Shown here piece by piece: positions 28,860 through 41,170 of a stretch of 64,000 nucleotides of DNA; the first letter of the stretch is position 1, and every line of letters starts with the position of its first letter. Location of the stretch: assembly GCF_900113285.1 (NCBI RefSeq), contig NZ_FOOT01000004.1, forward strand, positions 310,001-374,000, in the 5' to 3' direction. Made by a program: the position numbers and the translations under genes. The notes under the pieces are model-generated. The model made no database searches. It was not told where the DNA came from and saw only the letters and a program-made list of their open reading frames with translations. The DNA comes from Pontibacter chinhatensis. GTDB lineage: Bacteria > Bacteroidota > Bacteroidia > Cytophagales > Hymenobacteraceae.

Positions 28860-30962
28860 TTATTTAGCTGCTGTTCCTTTTACTTTAGCAACGATAGCGT
28901 CCGCCAGGTTCTGAGGTACTTGCTCATAATGTGAGAAAGTAAGAGAGGCTGTAGCTCTACCTGAAGTGATTGTACGCAGGTCTGTTACATATCCAAACAG
29001 TTCGGATAATGGAACATCCGCTTTCACTACAGTTGCAGTGCCTTTTGTATCCATACCTTTCATGATACCTCTTCTTCTGTTCAAGTCACCTGTTACCGGA
29101 CCTGTATATTCGTCAGGCGTAACAACGTCAACTGCCATGATTGGCTCAAGAAGTTTAGGAGCACACTGCTTGCCAGCTTCCTTGAATCCTTGACGGGCAG
29201 CTAATTCAAATGATAATGAATCGGAGTCAACATCGTGGAATGAACCGTGGAACAGACGCACCTTCATGGAGTCGATAGGGAAGCCTGCCAGGATACCGTT
29301 CTTCATAGCTTCTTCGAAACCTTTCTGAACAGCTGGAATGAATTCTTTTGGAATCACACCACCTACGATAGCATTCACGAACTCAAGGCCCTGCTTGCCA
29401 TCCTCACGTGGTCCCATTTCGAATACGATGTCAGCGAACTTACCACGACCACCAGACTGCTTCTTAAATACCTCACGGTGCTCAACACTTTTCGTGATAG
29501 TCTCTTTGTAAGCAACCTGTGGAGCACCCTGGTTCAGCTCAACCTTGAATTCGCGCTTCATGCGGTCGATGATGATCTCCAGGTGAAGCTCACCCATACC
29601 ACGAAGAATAGTCTGACCTGTTTCTTCGTCTGTATTAACCTGCAGCGTTGGGTCCTCCTCGATCAGTTTGGCAATTGCCATACCCATCTTATCAGCGTCA
29701 GCCTGTGATTTTGGCTCAATCGCATAGCCAATTACTGGCTCAGGGAACTCCATAGACTCAAGAACGATTTTTGCACTCTGGTCGCACAATGTGTCACCAG
29801 TCTTGATGTCTTTAAAGCCTACTACTGCTCCGATGTCACCAGCTTCCAGTCTCTCAATCTGGTTTTGCTTGTTGGCGTGCATCTGGAAAATACGGGAGAT
29901 ACGCTCCTTGTTGTTAGAACGCGTATTGAAAACGTATGAACCAGACTCAAGTACACCTGAGTAAGCTCTTACGAAGCACAGACGTCCTACATAAGGGTCT
30001 GTTGCAATCTTAAAGGCCAGACCCGCAAAAGGCTCATCTACACTTGGCTTGCGAGAAATTTCCTGATCTGTATCTGGGTTGATACCTTTGATGTTATCTC
30101 TATCCAAAGGTGAAGGAATCAATGCCATTACGTAGTCAAGCATTGTCTGCACACCTTTGTTTTTGAAGGAAGAACCGCAAAGCATTGGCACGATAGCCAT
30201 GTCAATAGTAGCAGCGCGAAGAGCAGCCAGAATTTCATCTTCAGTGATGGAATTCGGATCCTCAAAGTACTTCTCCATCAGCGTTTCATCGTACTCTGCT
30301 ACGGCTTCCAGAAGTTTCTCTCTGTATTCAGCAGCTTCCTCAACCATGTCATCTGGAATCGGAACTTCAGTAAAGGTCATGCCTTTATCGCTTTCATTCC
30401 AGATAATACCACGGTTATTTACCAGATCCACAACACCTCTGAAGTTATCCTCAGAACCAATTGGCAGCTGAAGCGCTACGGCATTGCTTCCCAGCATTTC
30501 TTTCACCTGCTTGCACACCCCTAAAAAGTCTGCACCGGAGCGGTCCATTTTGTTAACGAAACCGATACGTGCTACTTTATAGTTGTCAGCAAGGCGCCAG
30601 TTTGTTTCTGACTGAGGCTCCACACCATCCACTGCAGAGAAAAGAAACACAAGGCCATCCAGCACACGTAGAGAGCGGTTTACCTCTACGGTAAAGTCCA
30701 CGTGACCTGGGGTGTCGATGATGTTGATGTGGTAGTTATTTCCTCTGTATGGCCAGTTTACTGTAACAGCAGCTGAAGTAATGGTGATACCACGCTCCTG
30801 CTCCTGCTCCATCCAGTCGGTTGTAGCGGAACCTTCGTGAGTCTCCCCTAACTTATGAGACTTACCTGTATAGTAAAGTATACGCTCTGTCGTCGTTGTT
30901 TTACCAGCGTCGATGTGCGCGGCAATACCAATGTTTCTTGTGTATTTTAGATCTCTTGCCAT
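28860..30962 (-). CDS. fusA: Elongation factor G
   Basis: 700 residues, the full-length translocase EF-G. The G domain shows [20 protein letters not shown] (G1), switch [14 protein letters not shown], and [10 protein letters not shown] (G4). Later domains show [18 protein letters not shown] and the C-terminal [20 protein letters not shown] typical of EF-G rather than of the tetracycline-resistance paralogues. It moves tRNAs and mRNA after peptide transfer, using GTP. It starts 3 bp after rpsG in the str operon. Confidence 0.98.
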   Translation of the reverse strand: MARDLKYTRNIGIAAHIDAGKTTTTERILYYTGKSHKLGETHEGSATTDWMEQEQERGITITSAAVTVNWPYRGNNYHINIIDTPGHVDFTVEVNRSLRVLDGLVFLFSAVDGVEPQSETNWRLADNYKVARIGFVNKMDRSGADFLGVCKQVKEMLGSNAVALQLPIGSEDNFRGVVDLVNNRGIIWNESDKGMTFTEVPIPDDMVEEAAEYREKLLEAVAEYDETLMEKYFEDPNSITEDEILAALRAATIDMAIVPMLCGSSFKNKGVQTMLDYVMALIPSPLDRDNIKGINPDTDQEISRKPSVDEPFAGLAFKIATDPYVGRLCFVRAYSGVLESGSYVFNTRSNNKERISRIFQMHANKQNQIERLEAGDIGAVVGFKDIKTGDTLCDQSAKIVLESMEFPEPVIGYAIEPKSQADADKMGMAIAKLIEEDPTLQVNTDEETGQTILRGMGELHLEIIIDRMKREFKVELNQGAPQVAYKETITKSVEHREVFKKQSGGRGKFADIVFEMGPREDGKQGLEFVNAIVGGVIPKEFIPAVQKGFEEAMKNGILAGFPIDSMKVRLFHGSFHDVDSDSLSFELAARQGFKEAGKQCAPKLLEPIMAVDVVTPDEYTGPVTGDLNRRRGIMKGMDTKGTATVVKADVPLSELFGYVTDLRTITSGRATASLTFSHYEQVPQNLADAIVAKVKGTAAK

Positions 30963-30965
30963 TGA

Positions 30966-31433
30966 TTAGAATCTAAAGTGTGAGAATGCTTTGTTTGCTT
31001 CCGCCATTCTGTGCGTATCGTCTTTCTTCTTAACGGCAGCACCTTCACCCTTAGCAGCTGCGATGATCTCGCCTGCTAATCTGTCCTTCATTGTTTTCTC
31101 ACCTCTTTTACGAGCGTATGATATCATCCATTTGATACCAAGAGATACTCTGCGGTCCGGACGAACCTCAGTCGGCACTTGGAAAGTAGCACCCCCTACC
31201 CTACGGCTCTTCACCTCAACACTTGGCATGATGTTATTCAATGCTTTCTTCCAGGTTTCGAGACCGTTTTCTTTAGTTCTTTGCTCTACTAGGTCTACAG
31301 CGTCATAGAAGATGCCATAAGCAACACTTTTCTTTCCGTCTACCATCAGGTAGTTCACGAAACGTGTTACTAATGTTTCTTTGTATTTAGGATCGGGAAG
31401 GAGAATTCTACTTTTCGGCTTTGCTTTTCTCAT
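30966..31433 (-). CDS. rpsG: 30S ribosomal protein S7
   Basis: 155 residues. The start [20 protein letters not shown], the [20 protein letters not shown] stretch and the end [17 protein letters not shown] identify S7, which organises the 3' domain of 16S rRNA. It is 19 bp after rpsL in the usual str order. Confidence 0.98.
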   Translation of the reverse strand: MRKAKPKSRILLPDPKYKETLVTRFVNYLMVDGKKSVAYGIFYDAVDLVEQRTKENGLETWKKALNNIMPSVEVKSRRVGGATFQVPTEVRPDRRVSLGIKWMISYARKRGEKTMKDRLAGEIIAAAKGEGAAVKKKDDTHRMAEANKAFSHFRF

Positions 31434-31452
31434 TGTATTATAACTCTAGGGA

Positions 31453-31866
31453 TTATTTCTTTTTACCTTTACCCGCAGCTGCAGCAGCTTGTCCTGGCTT
31501 AGGTCTCTTGGCACCATACTTAGAGCGTGACTGCAGACGTCCGTTTACGCCAGCTGTGTCGAGTGCTCCACGTACAATGTGATAACGAACACCTGGAAGG
31601 TCTTTTACTCTACCACCTCTGATCAGCACGATAGAGTGCTCCTGCAGGTTGTGGCCTTCTCCCGGGATGTAGGCGTTAACTTCTTTACCGTTTGTCAGTC
31701 TTACCCTGGCAACCTTACGCATGGCAGAGTTAGGCTTCTTTGGCGTAGTAGTATATACTCTAGTACATACTCCACGACGCTGTGGGCATGAATCTAAGGC
31801 TGGAGACTTTGACTTGTACGTCAACTTTTCTCTGCCCTTTCTTACTAATTGCTGTATAGTAGGCAT
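31453..31866 (-). CDS. rpsL: 30S ribosomal protein S12
   Basis: 137 residues. [20 protein letters not shown], the decoding-site loop [19 protein letters not shown], and [20 protein letters not shown] are diagnostic, with an alanine/lysine-rich tail. The lysines linked to streptomycin resistance are unaltered here: Lys in TPKKPNS and the GRVKDLPGV loop are wild type in appearance. It is the first gene of the str operon and has a strong promoter match 46-77 bp upstream. Confidence 0.98.
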   Translation of the reverse strand: MPTIQQLVRKGREKLTYKSKSPALDSCPQRRGVCTRVYTTTPKKPNSAMRKVARVRLTNGKEVNAYIPGEGHNLQEHSIVLIRGGRVKDLPGVRYHIVRGALDTAGVNGRLQSRSKYGAKRPKPGQAAAAAGKGKKK

Positions 31867-31911
31867 TTACTAGCTGTTATTTATAGATTTTCCAATTTAA
31901 ATTTTGGTCTG

Positions 31912-31943
31912 CAAAGGTATAAAAATCACTTTGCAATATCAAA
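31912..31943 (-). promoter_or_regulatory. Promoter of the str operon (rpsL-rpsG-fusA-rpsJ)
   Basis: Minus-strand TTTG (31940-31943), a 20-nt spacer and TACCTTTG (31912-31919) match the Bacteroidota consensus. The position, 46 bp upstream of rpsL, is right for a leader of about 40 nt. Confidence 0.8.
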
Positions 31944-31969
31944 ATTTTAATTCATTAATTCTCTGCATC

Positions 31970-32287
31970 TTAGGCCTCCCCCACTGTTCCTCCAAAGTTC
32001 ATCGGGAAAGAAGGGGCTTCCTGTGATTGCTTTATTTCGCCAAAGCTCGCTTCAAATTTTTTTATATTATCCCCCAAAGCAGCCAATAATCTTTTGGCAT
32101 GCTCTGGGGTAATAATAACTCTTGATTTGACTTTTGCTTTTGGCAGGCCAGGCATCAACCTTATAAAATCTATCACAAACTCGCTGCTGGAATGGGCTAT
32201 CATAGCAAGATTGGCATACTCGCCTTCAGCTACCTCTTCCGTTAGCTCAATGTTTATTTGATTCTGTTTTTGCAACTGCTCTGCCAT
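31970..32287 (-). CDS. DUF3467-family protein next to rpoC
   Basis: 105 residues, soluble, no signal peptide. The pattern ELTEEVAEGEYANLAMIAHS, then SEFVIDFIRLMPGLPKAKVK and SRVIITPEHAKRLLAALGDN is the DUF3467 family, small proteins of unknown function found widely in bacteria. It starts 7 bp after the rpoC stop, so it is probably co-transcribed with rpoBC. The conserved place beside RNA polymerase genes hints at a role tied to transcription or protein quality, but no function is shown. Confidence 0.85.
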   Translation of the reverse strand: MAEQLQKQNQINIELTEEVAEGEYANLAMIAHSSSEFVIDFIRLMPGLPKAKVKSRVIITPEHAKRLLAALGDNIKKFEASFGEIKQSQEAPSFPMNFGGTVGEA

Positions 32288-32294
32288 GGCTTAA

Positions 32295-35200
32295 CTACCT
32301 GTTTTGAAGTTCCTGCTGCTTTGCCTTAGTTGTTGTCTTTTTAGACTCCACCAACGCCTCATATTCTTCCTTGCTTCCAACTATCAGGTTCTGATACTCT
32401 CTCAGACCTGTACCTGCCGGAATCAGGTGTCCTACAATCACGTTTTCTTTCAGGCCAAGCAATTCATCCGCCTTACCTCTGATAGCGGCTTCGCTCAGTA
32501 CTTTAGTAGTTTCCTGGAACGAGGCAGCTGAAATAAAGCTTTGTGTACCCAACGATGCCTGTGTGATACCCTGCAGTGTTGGACGAGATACAGCTGGCTG
32601 TGCGTCACGTACAGTCACTAACTTCAGGTCACGGCGCTTCAGGCTTGAGTTTTCATCACGCAGTCTGCGTGGCGTTATAATCTGCCCTGGCTTCAGGTTC
32701 GTTGAGTCACCCGCATCCTCCACTACTTTCATGTCAATGATGTTATCATTTTCTTCCATGAAAGTAACTTTGTCTACTGTCTGGTGCTCCAGGAAGCTCG
32801 TATCACCTGGGTCAACTACCACTACTTTCTGCATCATCTGCCTCACGACTACCTCAATGTGTTTGTCGTTAATTTTTACACCTTGCAGACGATATACCTC
32901 CTGAATTTCATTCACCAGGTATTCTTGTACAGCACCAGGTCCCTGAATATTCAGGATATCTGTAGGCGTAATAGCACCATCTGATAATGGCATACCTGCA
33001 CGAACAAAGTCATTGTCCTGTACCAGGATGTGCTTCGACAGCGGCACCATGTACTTCTTCTTCACACCGTCCTTAGACTCAATGAAGATTTCACGGTTAC
33101 CACGCTTAACGCTTCCGTAGGTTACCACACCATCAATCTCAGACACTACAGCCGGGTTAGATGGGTTGCGGGCCTCGAAGAGTTCCGTAACTCGTGGAAG
33201 ACCACCGGTAATGTCCCTTGTTTTACCAATTGCACGAGGAATTTTAGCCAGAATCTGACCAGCTTTAATTTTCTCGCCGTTCTCAACTGTTAAGTGAGCA
33301 CCTACTGGGATGTTGTAGCCTTTTGAATCTCCGCTCTTAGGAGTAACAACAACAGCCGGGTTCTGTGTCTTATCTTTGGTATCGATAATCACCTTCTCAC
33401 GGTATCCTGTCTGCTCATCTGACTCCTCACGATAGGTGATACCTTCAATGATTGACTCGTAAGATATCTCACCGTCAAATTCAGAAAGTATAACCGCGTT
33501 GTATGGATCCCAGTTACACAACGTAGTGCCTTTCTCTACAATCTGTCCTTCATTTACATGCAGGAATGAACCGTAAGGCACGTGGTTGCTGATGAGGAGT
33601 TTTCCTGTGTTCGGATCAACTACCTTCACCTCACCGGAACGGCCCATTACTACTTTCACAGGCTCGCCCTCGTTATTTACCGTATCAAGTGATCTTACAT
33701 CTTCAAACTCAACTCTACCACCGAACTTGGCAAGTATAGTCGCGTCTACAGCAATGTTAGAGGCTGTACCACCTACGTGGAATGTACGGAGTGTCAGCTG
33801 TGTACCAGGCTCACCGATAGATTGCGCCGCAATTACACCAACAGCCTCACCCTTCTGCACCATGAATCCTGTTGCCAGGTTTCGGCCGTAGCACTTGGCA
33901 CAGATACCACGCTTCGACTCACATGTCAGCACAGAGCGTATCTCAACGGATTCAATCGCAGTATTCTCTATTGAGCGTGCGATGTCCTCTGTAATCTCTG
34001 TTCCGGATTCTACTAACAGCTCGTTTGAGATAGGATCATACACATCGTGTACAGCTACCCTACCCAGGATACGTTCTGAGAGTGACTCTACAATATCTTC
34101 GTTGTCTTTCAGTGCACTTACTTCCAGACCTCGTAGTGTACCGCAGTCTTCCTCGTTCACGATTACGTCCTGTGATACGTCTACCAGACGACGTGTTAGA
34201 TAACCCGCGTCGGCAGTTTTAAGGGCCGTATCCGCAAGACCTTTACGTGCACCGTGGGTAGAGATGAAGTACTCGATTACATCCAGACCTTCCTTAAAGT
34301 TTGAAAGGATTGGGTTTTCGATAATTTCACCAACTGAACCCTGCAGTGATTTCTGAGGCTTCGCCATCAGACCACGCATACCACCCAGCTGACGGATCTG
34401 CTCTCTCGAGCCACGAGCACCGGAGTGCATCATCATGTAGATGGAGTTGAAGCCCTGATCGTCATTCTCCAGACGGCGCATCAACGTTTCGGTAATTTGG
34501 TTGTTGATACGGGTCCAGATATCGATCACCTGGTTGTAACGCTCGTTGTCTGTAATCAGACCCATCGAGTAGTTCATCCATACAGCATCTACATCTTTCT
34601 TGGCCTGCTCAATAAGTTGCTCTTTCTCAACTGGAATGTTGATATCACCCAGACCCATTGACAGACCGCCTTTATAGGCAGACTGGAAACCCAGGGTTTT
34701 GATATCATCAAGGAACTGGGCGGTGCGGGCCATACCTGTTTCCTTGAACACTCTTGAGATTACTTGCTGAAGTTTCTTCTTGGTCAGCAGCTCATCCAGG
34801 TATCCAACTTCTTCAGGAACGAATTGGTTAAATAATACGCGACCGGCAACTGTTTCGATCAGTTTTGTCTCCAGCTCGTCTTTATCGTTCTTAACAGTAG
34901 CCCTTACCTTGATATAAGCATGTTTTGAAACCCTGCCTTCGTTGATTGCAATGATAACTTCTTCCGCAGAGTAGAAGCTCATACCTTCCCCGGCAATTTT
35001 TTCAGTCTCTGTGCTACGCTTACCTTTTGTTACATAGTATAGGCCAAGCACCATGTCCTGAGAAGGTACCGCGATTGGAGCACCGTTTGCAGGGTTCAGG
35101 ATGTTGTGCGAAGCAAGCATCAGCATAGAGGCTTCCAGCACGGCAGCAGGTCCTAGTGGTACGTGCACCGCCATCTGGTCACCGTCAAAGTCGGCGTTGA

Positions 35201-36611
35201 ATGCCGTACACACCAATGGATGTAGCTGAATGGCTTTACCTTCTATCAGTTTTGGCTGGAATGCCTGGATACCTAATCTGTGGAGCGTAGGGGCACGGTT
35301 CAGGAGCACTGGATGGCCTTTCAGCACGTTCTCCAGGATATCCCAAACAACAGGGTCCTTACGGTCTACTATTTTCTTAGCTGATTTTACAGTCTTTACT
35401 ATACCTCTTTCTATCAGTTTGCGGATGATGAACGGCTTGAAGAGCTCAGCAGCCATGTTCTTAGGCAAACCGCACTCATGCAGCTTCAGTTCTGGACCAA
35501 CCACAATTACCGAACGGCCGGAGTAGTCCACACGCTTACCAAGCAGGTTCTGGCGGAAACGTCCTTGCTTTCCTTTCAGCATGTCGGAAAGCGATTTCAG
35601 CGCACGGTTACCTTCTGCACGAACAGCGTTCACTTTACGTGAGTTGTCGAACAGAGAGTCTACCGCTTCCTGCAGCATACGCTTCTCGTTACGAAGGATA
35701 ACTTCAGGAGCTTTGATCTCAATCAGTCGCTTCAGACGGTTGTTACGGATAATAACACGACGGTATAGGTCATTCAAATCCGACGTCGCAAAACGTCCGC
35801 CATCCAAAGGAACAAGAGGGCGAAGTTCTGGCGGAATAACAGGCACCATACGGATGATCATCCATTCTGGTCTGTTTTCAATTCTGGTAACAGCGTCACG
35901 GAAGGCCTCTACTACGCGCAGACGCTTCAGGGCCTCAGCCTTACGCTGCTGTGAGGTTTCATGCGCGGCAGCATGACGCAGTTCATAAGAAAGGTCATCC
36001 AGGTTGATACGCTCCAGCAACATCTGCAGGGCTTCAGCACCCATTTTCGCGATAAACTTGTTTGGATCGTTATTGTCCAGAATTTGGTTCTCGCGTGGCA
36101 GTTTATCCACCATGTCCAAGTACTCATCCTCTGTCAGGAAGTCAAGTGTGTTCACACCGTCTTCTGCAAGTATACCTGGCTGGATAACTACATATCTTTC
36201 ATAATAGATAATCTGGTCAAGCTTCTTGGTTGGAAGCCCTAACAGGTAACCTATTTTGTTTGGAAGAGACTTAAAGTACCAGATATGGGCTACCGGAACA
36301 ACCAGCTCGATGTGCCCCATGCGCTCGCGGCGCACTTTTTTCTCAGTCACCTCTACGCCGCAACGGTCGCAGATAATGCCTTTATATCTAATTCTTTTAT
36401 ACTTTCCGCAGTGGCATTCCCAATCCTTCACCGGGCCGAATATTCTCTCGCAGAACAGGCCGCCCATTTCAGGCTTATAGGTTCTATAGTTAATTGTCTC
36501 AGGCTTTGTTACCTCTCCATTAGAACGCTCCAGGATTGACTCTGGTGAAGCCAAGCTGATCGTAACTTTAGAGAAGTCCTGAGTTAGCTTTTTGTTTTTC
36601 GCAAATGCCAT
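32295..36611 (-). CDS. rpoC: RNA polymerase beta-prime subunit
   Basis: 1438 residues from [20 protein letters not shown]; an ATG 8 codons upstream (36635) is rejected because this second Met fits the family start. Visible features in order are the N-terminal zinc ribbon (ECHCGKYKR and CDRCGVEV), the bridge and active-site [16 protein letters not shown] that binds catalytic Mg, the trigger-loop region [20 protein letters not shown], and the second zinc site [13 protein letters not shown]. The usual Bacteroidota insertions give a length above the E. coli 1407. It lies 103 bp after rpoB, with a strong hairpin between. Confidence 0.98.
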   Translation of the reverse strand: MAFAKNKKLTQDFSKVTISLASPESILERSNGEVTKPETINYRTYKPEMGGLFCERIFGPVKDWECHCGKYKRIRYKGIICDRCGVEVTEKKVRRERMGHIELVVPVAHIWYFKSLPNKIGYLLGLPTKKLDQIIYYERYVVIQPGILAEDGVNTLDFLTEDEYLDMVDKLPRENQILDNNDPNKFIAKMGAEALQMLLERINLDDLSYELRHAAAHETSQQRKAEALKRLRVVEAFRDAVTRIENRPEWMIIRMVPVIPPELRPLVPLDGGRFATSDLNDLYRRVIIRNNRLKRLIEIKAPEVILRNEKRMLQEAVDSLFDNSRKVNAVRAEGNRALKSLSDMLKGKQGRFRQNLLGKRVDYSGRSVIVVGPELKLHECGLPKNMAAELFKPFIIRKLIERGIVKTVKSAKKIVDRKDPVVWDILENVLKGHPVLLNRAPTLHRLGIQAFQPKLIEGKAIQLHPLVCTAFNADFDGDQMAVHVPLGPAAVLEASMLMLASHNILNPANGAPIAVPSQDMVLGLYYVTKGKRSTETEKIAGEGMSFYSAEEVIIAINEGRVSKHAYIKVRATVKNDKDELETKLIETVAGRVLFNQFVPEEVGYLDELLTKKKLQQVISRVFKETGMARTAQFLDDIKTLGFQSAYKGGLSMGLGDINIPVEKEQLIEQAKKDVDAVWMNYSMGLITDNERYNQVIDIWTRINNQITETLMRRLENDDQGFNSIYMMMHSGARGSREQIRQLGGMRGLMAKPQKSLQGSVGEIIENPILSNFKEGLDVIEYFISTHGARKGLADTALKTADAGYLTRRLVDVSQDVIVNEEDCGTLRGLEVSALKDNEDIVESLSERILGRVAVHDVYDPISNELLVESGTEITEDIARSIENTAIESVEIRSVLTCESKRGICAKCYGRNLATGFMVQKGEAVGVIAAQSIGEPGTQLTLRTFHVGGTASNIAVDATILAKFGGRVEFEDVRSLDTVNNEGEPVKVVMGRSGEVKVVDPNTGKLLISNHVPYGSFLHVNEGQIVEKGTTLCNWDPYNAVILSEFDGEISYESIIEGITYREESDEQTGYREKVIIDTKDKTQNPAVVVTPKSGDSKGYNIPVGAHLTVENGEKIKAGQILAKIPRAIGKTRDITGGLPRVTELFEARNPSNPAVVSEIDGVVTYGSVKRGNREIFIESKDGVKKKYMVPLSKHILVQDNDFVRAGMPLSDGAITPTDILNIQGPGAVQEYLVNEIQEVYRLQGVKINDKHIEVVVRQMMQKVVVVDPGDTSFLEHQTVDKVTFMEENDNIIDMKVVEDAGDSTNLKPGQIITPRRLRDENSSLKRRDLKLVTVRDAQPAVSRPTLQGITQASLGTQSFISAASFQETTKVLSEAAIRGKADELLGLKENVIVGHLIPAGTGLREYQNLIVGSKEEYEALVESKKTTTKAKQQELQNR

Positions 36612-36667
36612 ATTATTAGAATAATGTCGATACAATGAATATGCCTTACAGCTTAATCAGTATAAGT

Positions 36668-36705
36668 ATGCATAGCGCCTTCGATTTTGCCGAGGCGCTA
36701 TGCAT
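36668..36705 (-). other. Stable hairpin between rpoB and rpoC
   Basis: ATGCATAGCGCCT (36668-36680) and AGGCGCTATGCAT (36693-36705) are perfectly complementary over 13 bp with a 12-nt loop. AAGTAT and ATACTT flank it on either side and can extend the pairing. There is no run of U after the stem in the rpoC direction, so it is more likely an RNA processing or stability element than a terminator. It begins 10 bp beyond the rpoB stop. Confidence 0.75.
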
Positions 36706-36714
36706 TTATACTTT

Positions 36715-39700
36715 CTATTCCAGTGTAATCTCTAGGGCCAAGCCTCTTAACTCGTGAATTAATACGTTGAATGATTCCGGTATATTCGGCTTTGGCAACA
36801 CATCGCCCTTCACGATTGCCTCGTAGGCTTTCGCTCGGCCGATCACATCGTCTGACTTCACTGTAAGAATCTCCTGCAGTACGTTAGAAGCTCCGAAGGC
36901 CTCCAGTGCCCACACCTCCATCTCACCAAAACGCTGGCCACCGAACTGGGCTTTACCACCCAGTGGCTGTTGTGTAATCAGCGAGTATGGTCCGATAGAA
37001 CGGGCGTGCATCTTATCGTCTACCAAGTGACCCAGTTTCAGCATGTAGATAACACCTACTGTTACTGGCTGGTCGAATCTGTCGCCAGTCAAGCCATCAT
37101 ATAAGTAGGTACGTCCGAAGCGTGGCAAGCCAGCCTCAGCCAATTCTGCTGAAACCTGCTCTTCTGTAGCACCGTCGAAGATTGGAGTCGCATACTTGCG
37201 GCCCAATTTCAAGCCTGCCCAGCCTAATACAGTCTCATAGATCTGGCCAATGTTCATTCGCGATGGTACACCTAGTGGGTTCAGCACGATATCCATAGGT
37301 GTTCCGTCTTCCAGGAATGGCATATCCTCATCGCGTACGATACGAGCAACGATACCTTTGTTACCGTGACGGCCAGCCATCTTATCACCAACCTTCAGCT
37401 TACGCTTCTTGGCGATGTATACTTTGGCAAGCTGAACAATACCTGCTGGCAATTCGTCCCCAACCTCCAGCGTGAAACGCTCGCGCTTAAAGTGAGCGGA
37501 AACTATATTGCGACGCTTGTTATAGTTTTTAACAAGCTCTACCAGCATGTTGTTGGCGTTTTCGTCCGTCGTCCAGTTCTCCAGAATCAGATCTTTGAAC
37601 ATGTTCACCTCTTCCGGAACAGCGTAGTTGCTCTCGTCCTTATAGAGGTTTTTCTCCGGGAACAATGCTTCTGTAATGTTCTTACGGGAGAACTTCACTC
37701 CTTTCGAGAGAATCTCGTCACCGAACTTGTGACGTATGCCCTGAGAAGTTTTGCCCTCTAGCAGAGCAACCAGCTTATCTACCATCACATTTTTAATGGC
37801 AGTAAGCTCTCTGGCATACTTCACCTTAAGTTCTTCAACCTCTTTCTTGGACTTCGCACGCAGGTTCTTATCCTTCTTAGGACGAGAGAACAGCTTGGTT
37901 TCAATAACTACACCATTCAGTGAGGGCGGTGCTTTAAGCGAAGCGTCCTTCACATCTCCGGCTTTATCCCCAAAGATGGCACGCAGAAGTTTCTCCTCCG
38001 GTGTTGGGTCGGTTTCTCCTTTCGGTGTGATTTTACCGATCAAGATATCTCCTTCTTTTACCTCAGCACCAATTCTGATGATACCATTCTCATCCAGGTT
38101 GCGAACCGCCTCCTCACTTACGTTAGGAATTTCTGATGTCAACTCTTCTTCGCCACGCTTCGTCTCACGAACCTCCAGCTCGAACTCCTCTATGTGAATC
38201 GAAGTAAAGATATCGTCACGAACAACACGCTCAGAGATAACAATCGCGTCCTCGAAGTTATACCCTTGCCAAGGCATGAACGCTACTTGCATGTTGCGTC
38301 CGATGGCAAGCTCTCCATTATTGGTAGCATAGCCTTCGCACAGCGGCTGGCCTTTCGTCACACGCTCCCCTGTCTTAACAATAGGAGTCAGGTTGATACA
38401 TGTATCCTGGTTTGTTCTTCTGAACTTAACCAGCTTGTAGGTAACATACTCTGCATCGAAGGAAACAAGTTTCTCTTCATCTGTCAGATCATATTTTACC
38501 ACTATTTTATTCGCATCAACAAAGTCAATCACACCATCGCCTTCTGCTACTACAAGCGCTCTAGAGTCAATGGCAGCTCTGCCTTCCAGACCGGTACCTA
38601 CAATCGGAGCTTCCGGCTTCAGCAGAGGAACAGCCTGACGTTGCATGTTCGACCCCATCAGGGCACGGTTAGCATCGTCATGCTCCAGGAATGGAATCAG
38701 AGAGGCTGCAACTGATACAATCTGGTTAGGCGCGATGTCCATGTAAGTGTATCTGGTTGGCTCCTCCACAGGGAAGTCACCTTCAAATCGGCCTTTCACT
38801 CTGTCATTTACGAAGTTACCATCGTCATCGATCAGTGCATTGGCCTGTGCAATGTAATGCGTATCTTCTTCTTCAGCCGTCAGGTACTCAACAGTACCAT
38901 CTACCTGCACTTTACCTTCAATCACCTTACGGTAAGGTGTCTCGATGAAGCCCATGTGGTTAACGCGGGCATGCACGCAAAGCGATGATATCAGACCGAT
39001 GTTCGGGCCTTCCGGTGTTTCGATGGTACACAGACGGCCATAGTGCGTGTAGTGAACGTCACGCACTTCGAAGCCGGCACGCTCTCTGGAAAGACCACCT
39101 GGTCCGAGAGCAGAAACGCGACGCTTGTGCGTTACTTCTGCCAGCGGGTTCGTCTGGTCCATGAACTGAGAAAGCTGGTTGGTACCGAAGAACGAGTTGA
39201 TTACAGACGATAAGGTACGAGCGTTGATCAGATCAACTGGCTTGAAGTCCTCATTGTCGCGCACGTTCATACGCTCTTTGATGGTACGGGCCATACGAGC
39301 CAGACCAACTCCAAACTGCGCATATAACTGCTCTCCCACTGTTCTTACACGGCGGTTGCTTAGGTGGTCAATATCATCCACTACAGCCTTAGAGTTAATC
39401 AGACCAATCAGGTACTTCACGATCAGTACGATATCCTCATTTGTCAGAACCTTGGCATCCCAGTTTGTATCCAGGCCAAGTTTCTTATTAATTCTGTAGC
39501 GCCCTACCTCACCCAGATCGTAACGCTTGTCTGAGAAGAACAGCTTCTGAATAATGTCACGTGCCGTTTCCTCGTCCGGAGCTTCTGTGTTACGAAGCTG
39601 GCGATAGATTTGCTCAACCGCTTCTTTCTCAGAGTTAGAGTTATCCTTCTGCAGCGTGTTATAGATAATGGCGTAGTCTGCGATGTTGACGTTCTCGCGG

Positions 39701-40587
39701 TGCAGGATAATTGACTGCACGCCTGAGTCAAGTATAACATCTATATCATCCGGAGTGATTTCTGAGTCACGCTCCAGAAGCACTTCGTTACGATCGATTG
39801 AAACTACCTCGCCTGTATCTTCATCTACAAAGTCCTCTGTCCAGGTTCTGAGAACACGGGCAGCCAGCCTGCGGCCAATGGAATTTTTCAGCGTATTCTT
39901 ATCTGCTGGCACCTCTTCTGATAAGCCAAACAAGTCAAGAATATCCTTATCTGTACCATAGCCAATTGCGCGAAGCAAGGTAGTTACCGGGAATTTCTTC
40001 TTACGGTCGATGTATGCATACATGACGTTGTTAACGTCTGTAGCAAACTCAACCCAAGATCCTTTGAAAGGAATAATTCTGGCAGAATAAAGTTTTGTAC
40101 CGTTGGTGTGCTTGCTTTGCGCAAAGAACACGCCCGGAGAACGGTGCAACTGAGATACGATGACACGCTCAGCTCCATTGATCACAAAGGAGCCCTTTTC
40201 TGTCATGTATGGGATGTTGCCCAAGAATACCTCCTGCTCTATTGTTTCAAAATCTTCGTTATCTTCATCATTACAGATCAAGCGAAGTTTTGCTTTAAGC
40301 GGAACAGAGTAAGTTAGTCCTCTGTCGATGCATTCATCTACAGAATATTTTGGAGGGTCTATATGATAGTCGATAAACTCCAGTACGAAGTTTTCGCGTG
40401 AATCTGAGATAGGAAAGTTCTCGGCAAACACCTTAAACAGACCTTCTTGCGCCCTATTTTCAGCCGGAGTTTCCAGCTGAAAGAAATCCTGGAATGATTT
40501 CACCTGCACATCTAGGAAGTCAGGGTAGTCAATCACGGGCCTGATAGAGGCAAAATTGATTCTCTCTGTCGTCTTATTCTTAGCCAA
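36715..40587 (-). CDS. rpoB: RNA polymerase beta subunit
   Basis: 1290 residues, within the Bacteroidota range. Seen are [20 protein letters not shown], the rifampicin-pocket region [20 protein letters not shown] followed by [20 protein letters not shown] with no resistance change obvious by eye, and the C-terminal [18 protein letters not shown]. It starts 160 bp after rplL, beyond two hairpins that could attenuate read-through. Start choice [19 protein letters not shown] is typical for the phylum. Confidence 0.98.
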   Translation of the reverse strand: MAKNKTTERINFASIRPVIDYPDFLDVQVKSFQDFFQLETPAENRAQEGLFKVFAENFPISDSRENFVLEFIDYHIDPPKYSVDECIDRGLTYSVPLKAKLRLICNDEDNEDFETIEQEVFLGNIPYMTEKGSFVINGAERVIVSQLHRSPGVFFAQSKHTNGTKLYSARIIPFKGSWVEFATDVNNVMYAYIDRKKKFPVTTLLRAIGYGTDKDILDLFGLSEEVPADKNTLKNSIGRRLAARVLRTWTEDFVDEDTGEVVSIDRNEVLLERDSEITPDDIDVILDSGVQSIILHRENVNIADYAIIYNTLQKDNSNSEKEAVEQIYRQLRNTEAPDEETARDIIQKLFFSDKRYDLGEVGRYRINKKLGLDTNWDAKVLTNEDIVLIVKYLIGLINSKAVVDDIDHLSNRRVRTVGEQLYAQFGVGLARMARTIKERMNVRDNEDFKPVDLINARTLSSVINSFFGTNQLSQFMDQTNPLAEVTHKRRVSALGPGGLSRERAGFEVRDVHYTHYGRLCTIETPEGPNIGLISSLCVHARVNHMGFIETPYRKVIEGKVQVDGTVEYLTAEEEDTHYIAQANALIDDDGNFVNDRVKGRFEGDFPVEEPTRYTYMDIAPNQIVSVAASLIPFLEHDDANRALMGSNMQRQAVPLLKPEAPIVGTGLEGRAAIDSRALVVAEGDGVIDFVDANKIVVKYDLTDEEKLVSFDAEYVTYKLVKFRRTNQDTCINLTPIVKTGERVTKGQPLCEGYATNNGELAIGRNMQVAFMPWQGYNFEDAIVISERVVRDDIFTSIHIEEFELEVRETKRGEEELTSEIPNVSEEAVRNLDENGIIRIGAEVKEGDILIGKITPKGETDPTPEEKLLRAIFGDKAGDVKDASLKAPPSLNGVVIETKLFSRPKKDKNLRAKSKKEVEELKVKYARELTAIKNVMVDKLVALLEGKTSQGIRHKFGDEILSKGVKFSRKNITEALFPEKNLYKDESNYAVPEEVNMFKDLILENWTTDENANNMLVELVKNYNKRRNIVSAHFKRERFTLEVGDELPAGIVQLAKVYIAKKRKLKVGDKMAGRHGNKGIVARIVRDEDMPFLEDGTPMDIVLNPLGVPSRMNIGQIYETVLGWAGLKLGRKYATPIFDGATEEQVSAELAEAGLPRFGRTYLYDGLTGDRFDQPVTVGVIYMLKLGHLVDDKMHARSIGPYSLITQQPLGGKAQFGGQRFGEMEVWALEAFGASNVLQEILTVKSDDVIGRAKAYEAIVKGDVLPKPNIPESFNVLIHELRGLALEITLE

Positions 40588-40656
40588 AGCTTTGGAATTT
40601 TACGTTTATAATCAGTTTCAAGCACACAGAGTCCAAAACAGCTGTGGGCAAAAAAA

Positions 40657-40717
40657 AGATTCAATTACCTTGAATCTGTATACAAACAGGAAAAGACCTG
40701 ACGAATTTGCCAGGTCT
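40657..40717 (-). terminator. Two hairpins between rplL and rpoB (attenuator-like)
   Basis: First in the direction of transcription, AGACCTG/CAGGTCT (40711-40717 and 40694-40700) is followed by a short U stretch. Then a perfect 8-bp stem AGATTCAA/TTGAATCT (40657-40664 and 40670-40677) is followed by U8 on the minus strand, a proper intrinsic terminator shape. Since rpoB lies 70 bp downstream with no strong promoter match between, these may let only part of the polymerases through, as known for the rplL-rpoB gap in E. coli. Confidence 0.75.
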
Positions 40718-40747
40718 ACCTGTTCTTGGTATGTTGATAAAGCGAGA

Positions 40748-41128
40748 TTATTTTACCTCCACTTCAGCACCAGCTTCTTCTAGAGACTTCTTCAGTGAAT
40801 CTGCTTCGTCTTTCGCTACACCTTCTTTCAGTGTTTTCGGAGCACCGTCAACCAGCTCTTTTGCCTCTTTCAGGCCAAGACCAGTAAGCTCTTTTACAAG
40901 CTTAACTACTGCTAGTTTCTGAGCACCAGCTGACTTAAGGATTACGTCAAAAGAAGTTTTCTCTTCTGCAGCAGCTCCTCCTTCAGCAGCACCACCACCA
41001 GCAACCATCACTGGAGCAGCAGCAGCAGGCTCAATGCCATACTCATCCTTAAGAATAGTAGCTAGTTCGTTAACTTCTTTAACAGTCAAGTTTACTAACT
41101 GCTCAGCGAATGCTTTCAAATCTGCCAT
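40748..41128 (-). CDS. rplL: 50S ribosomal protein L7/L12
   Basis: 126 residues. The N-terminal dimerisation part ([20 protein letters not shown]), an alanine/glycine hinge ([19 protein letters not shown]), and the C-terminal factor-binding domain ([40 protein letters not shown]) are all visible. L12 forms the flexible stalk that recruits EF-G and EF-Tu. It is 42 bp downstream of rplJ. Confidence 0.99.
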   Translation of the reverse strand: MADLKAFAEQLVNLTVKEVNELATILKDEYGIEPAAAAPVMVAGGGAAEGGAAAEEKTSFDVILKSAGAQKLAVVKLVKELTGLGLKEAKELVDGAPKTLKEGVAKDEADSLKKSLEEAGAEVEVK

Positions 41129-41170
41129 TTTTATAGAAATTAAAAGTTACTTATTGATTACGTTTTTAAA

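Noticed and set aside
36715-40587. Rifampicin-resistance change in rpoB
   Set aside because: The cluster region reads as the usual sensitive sequence by eye; no obvious substitution.
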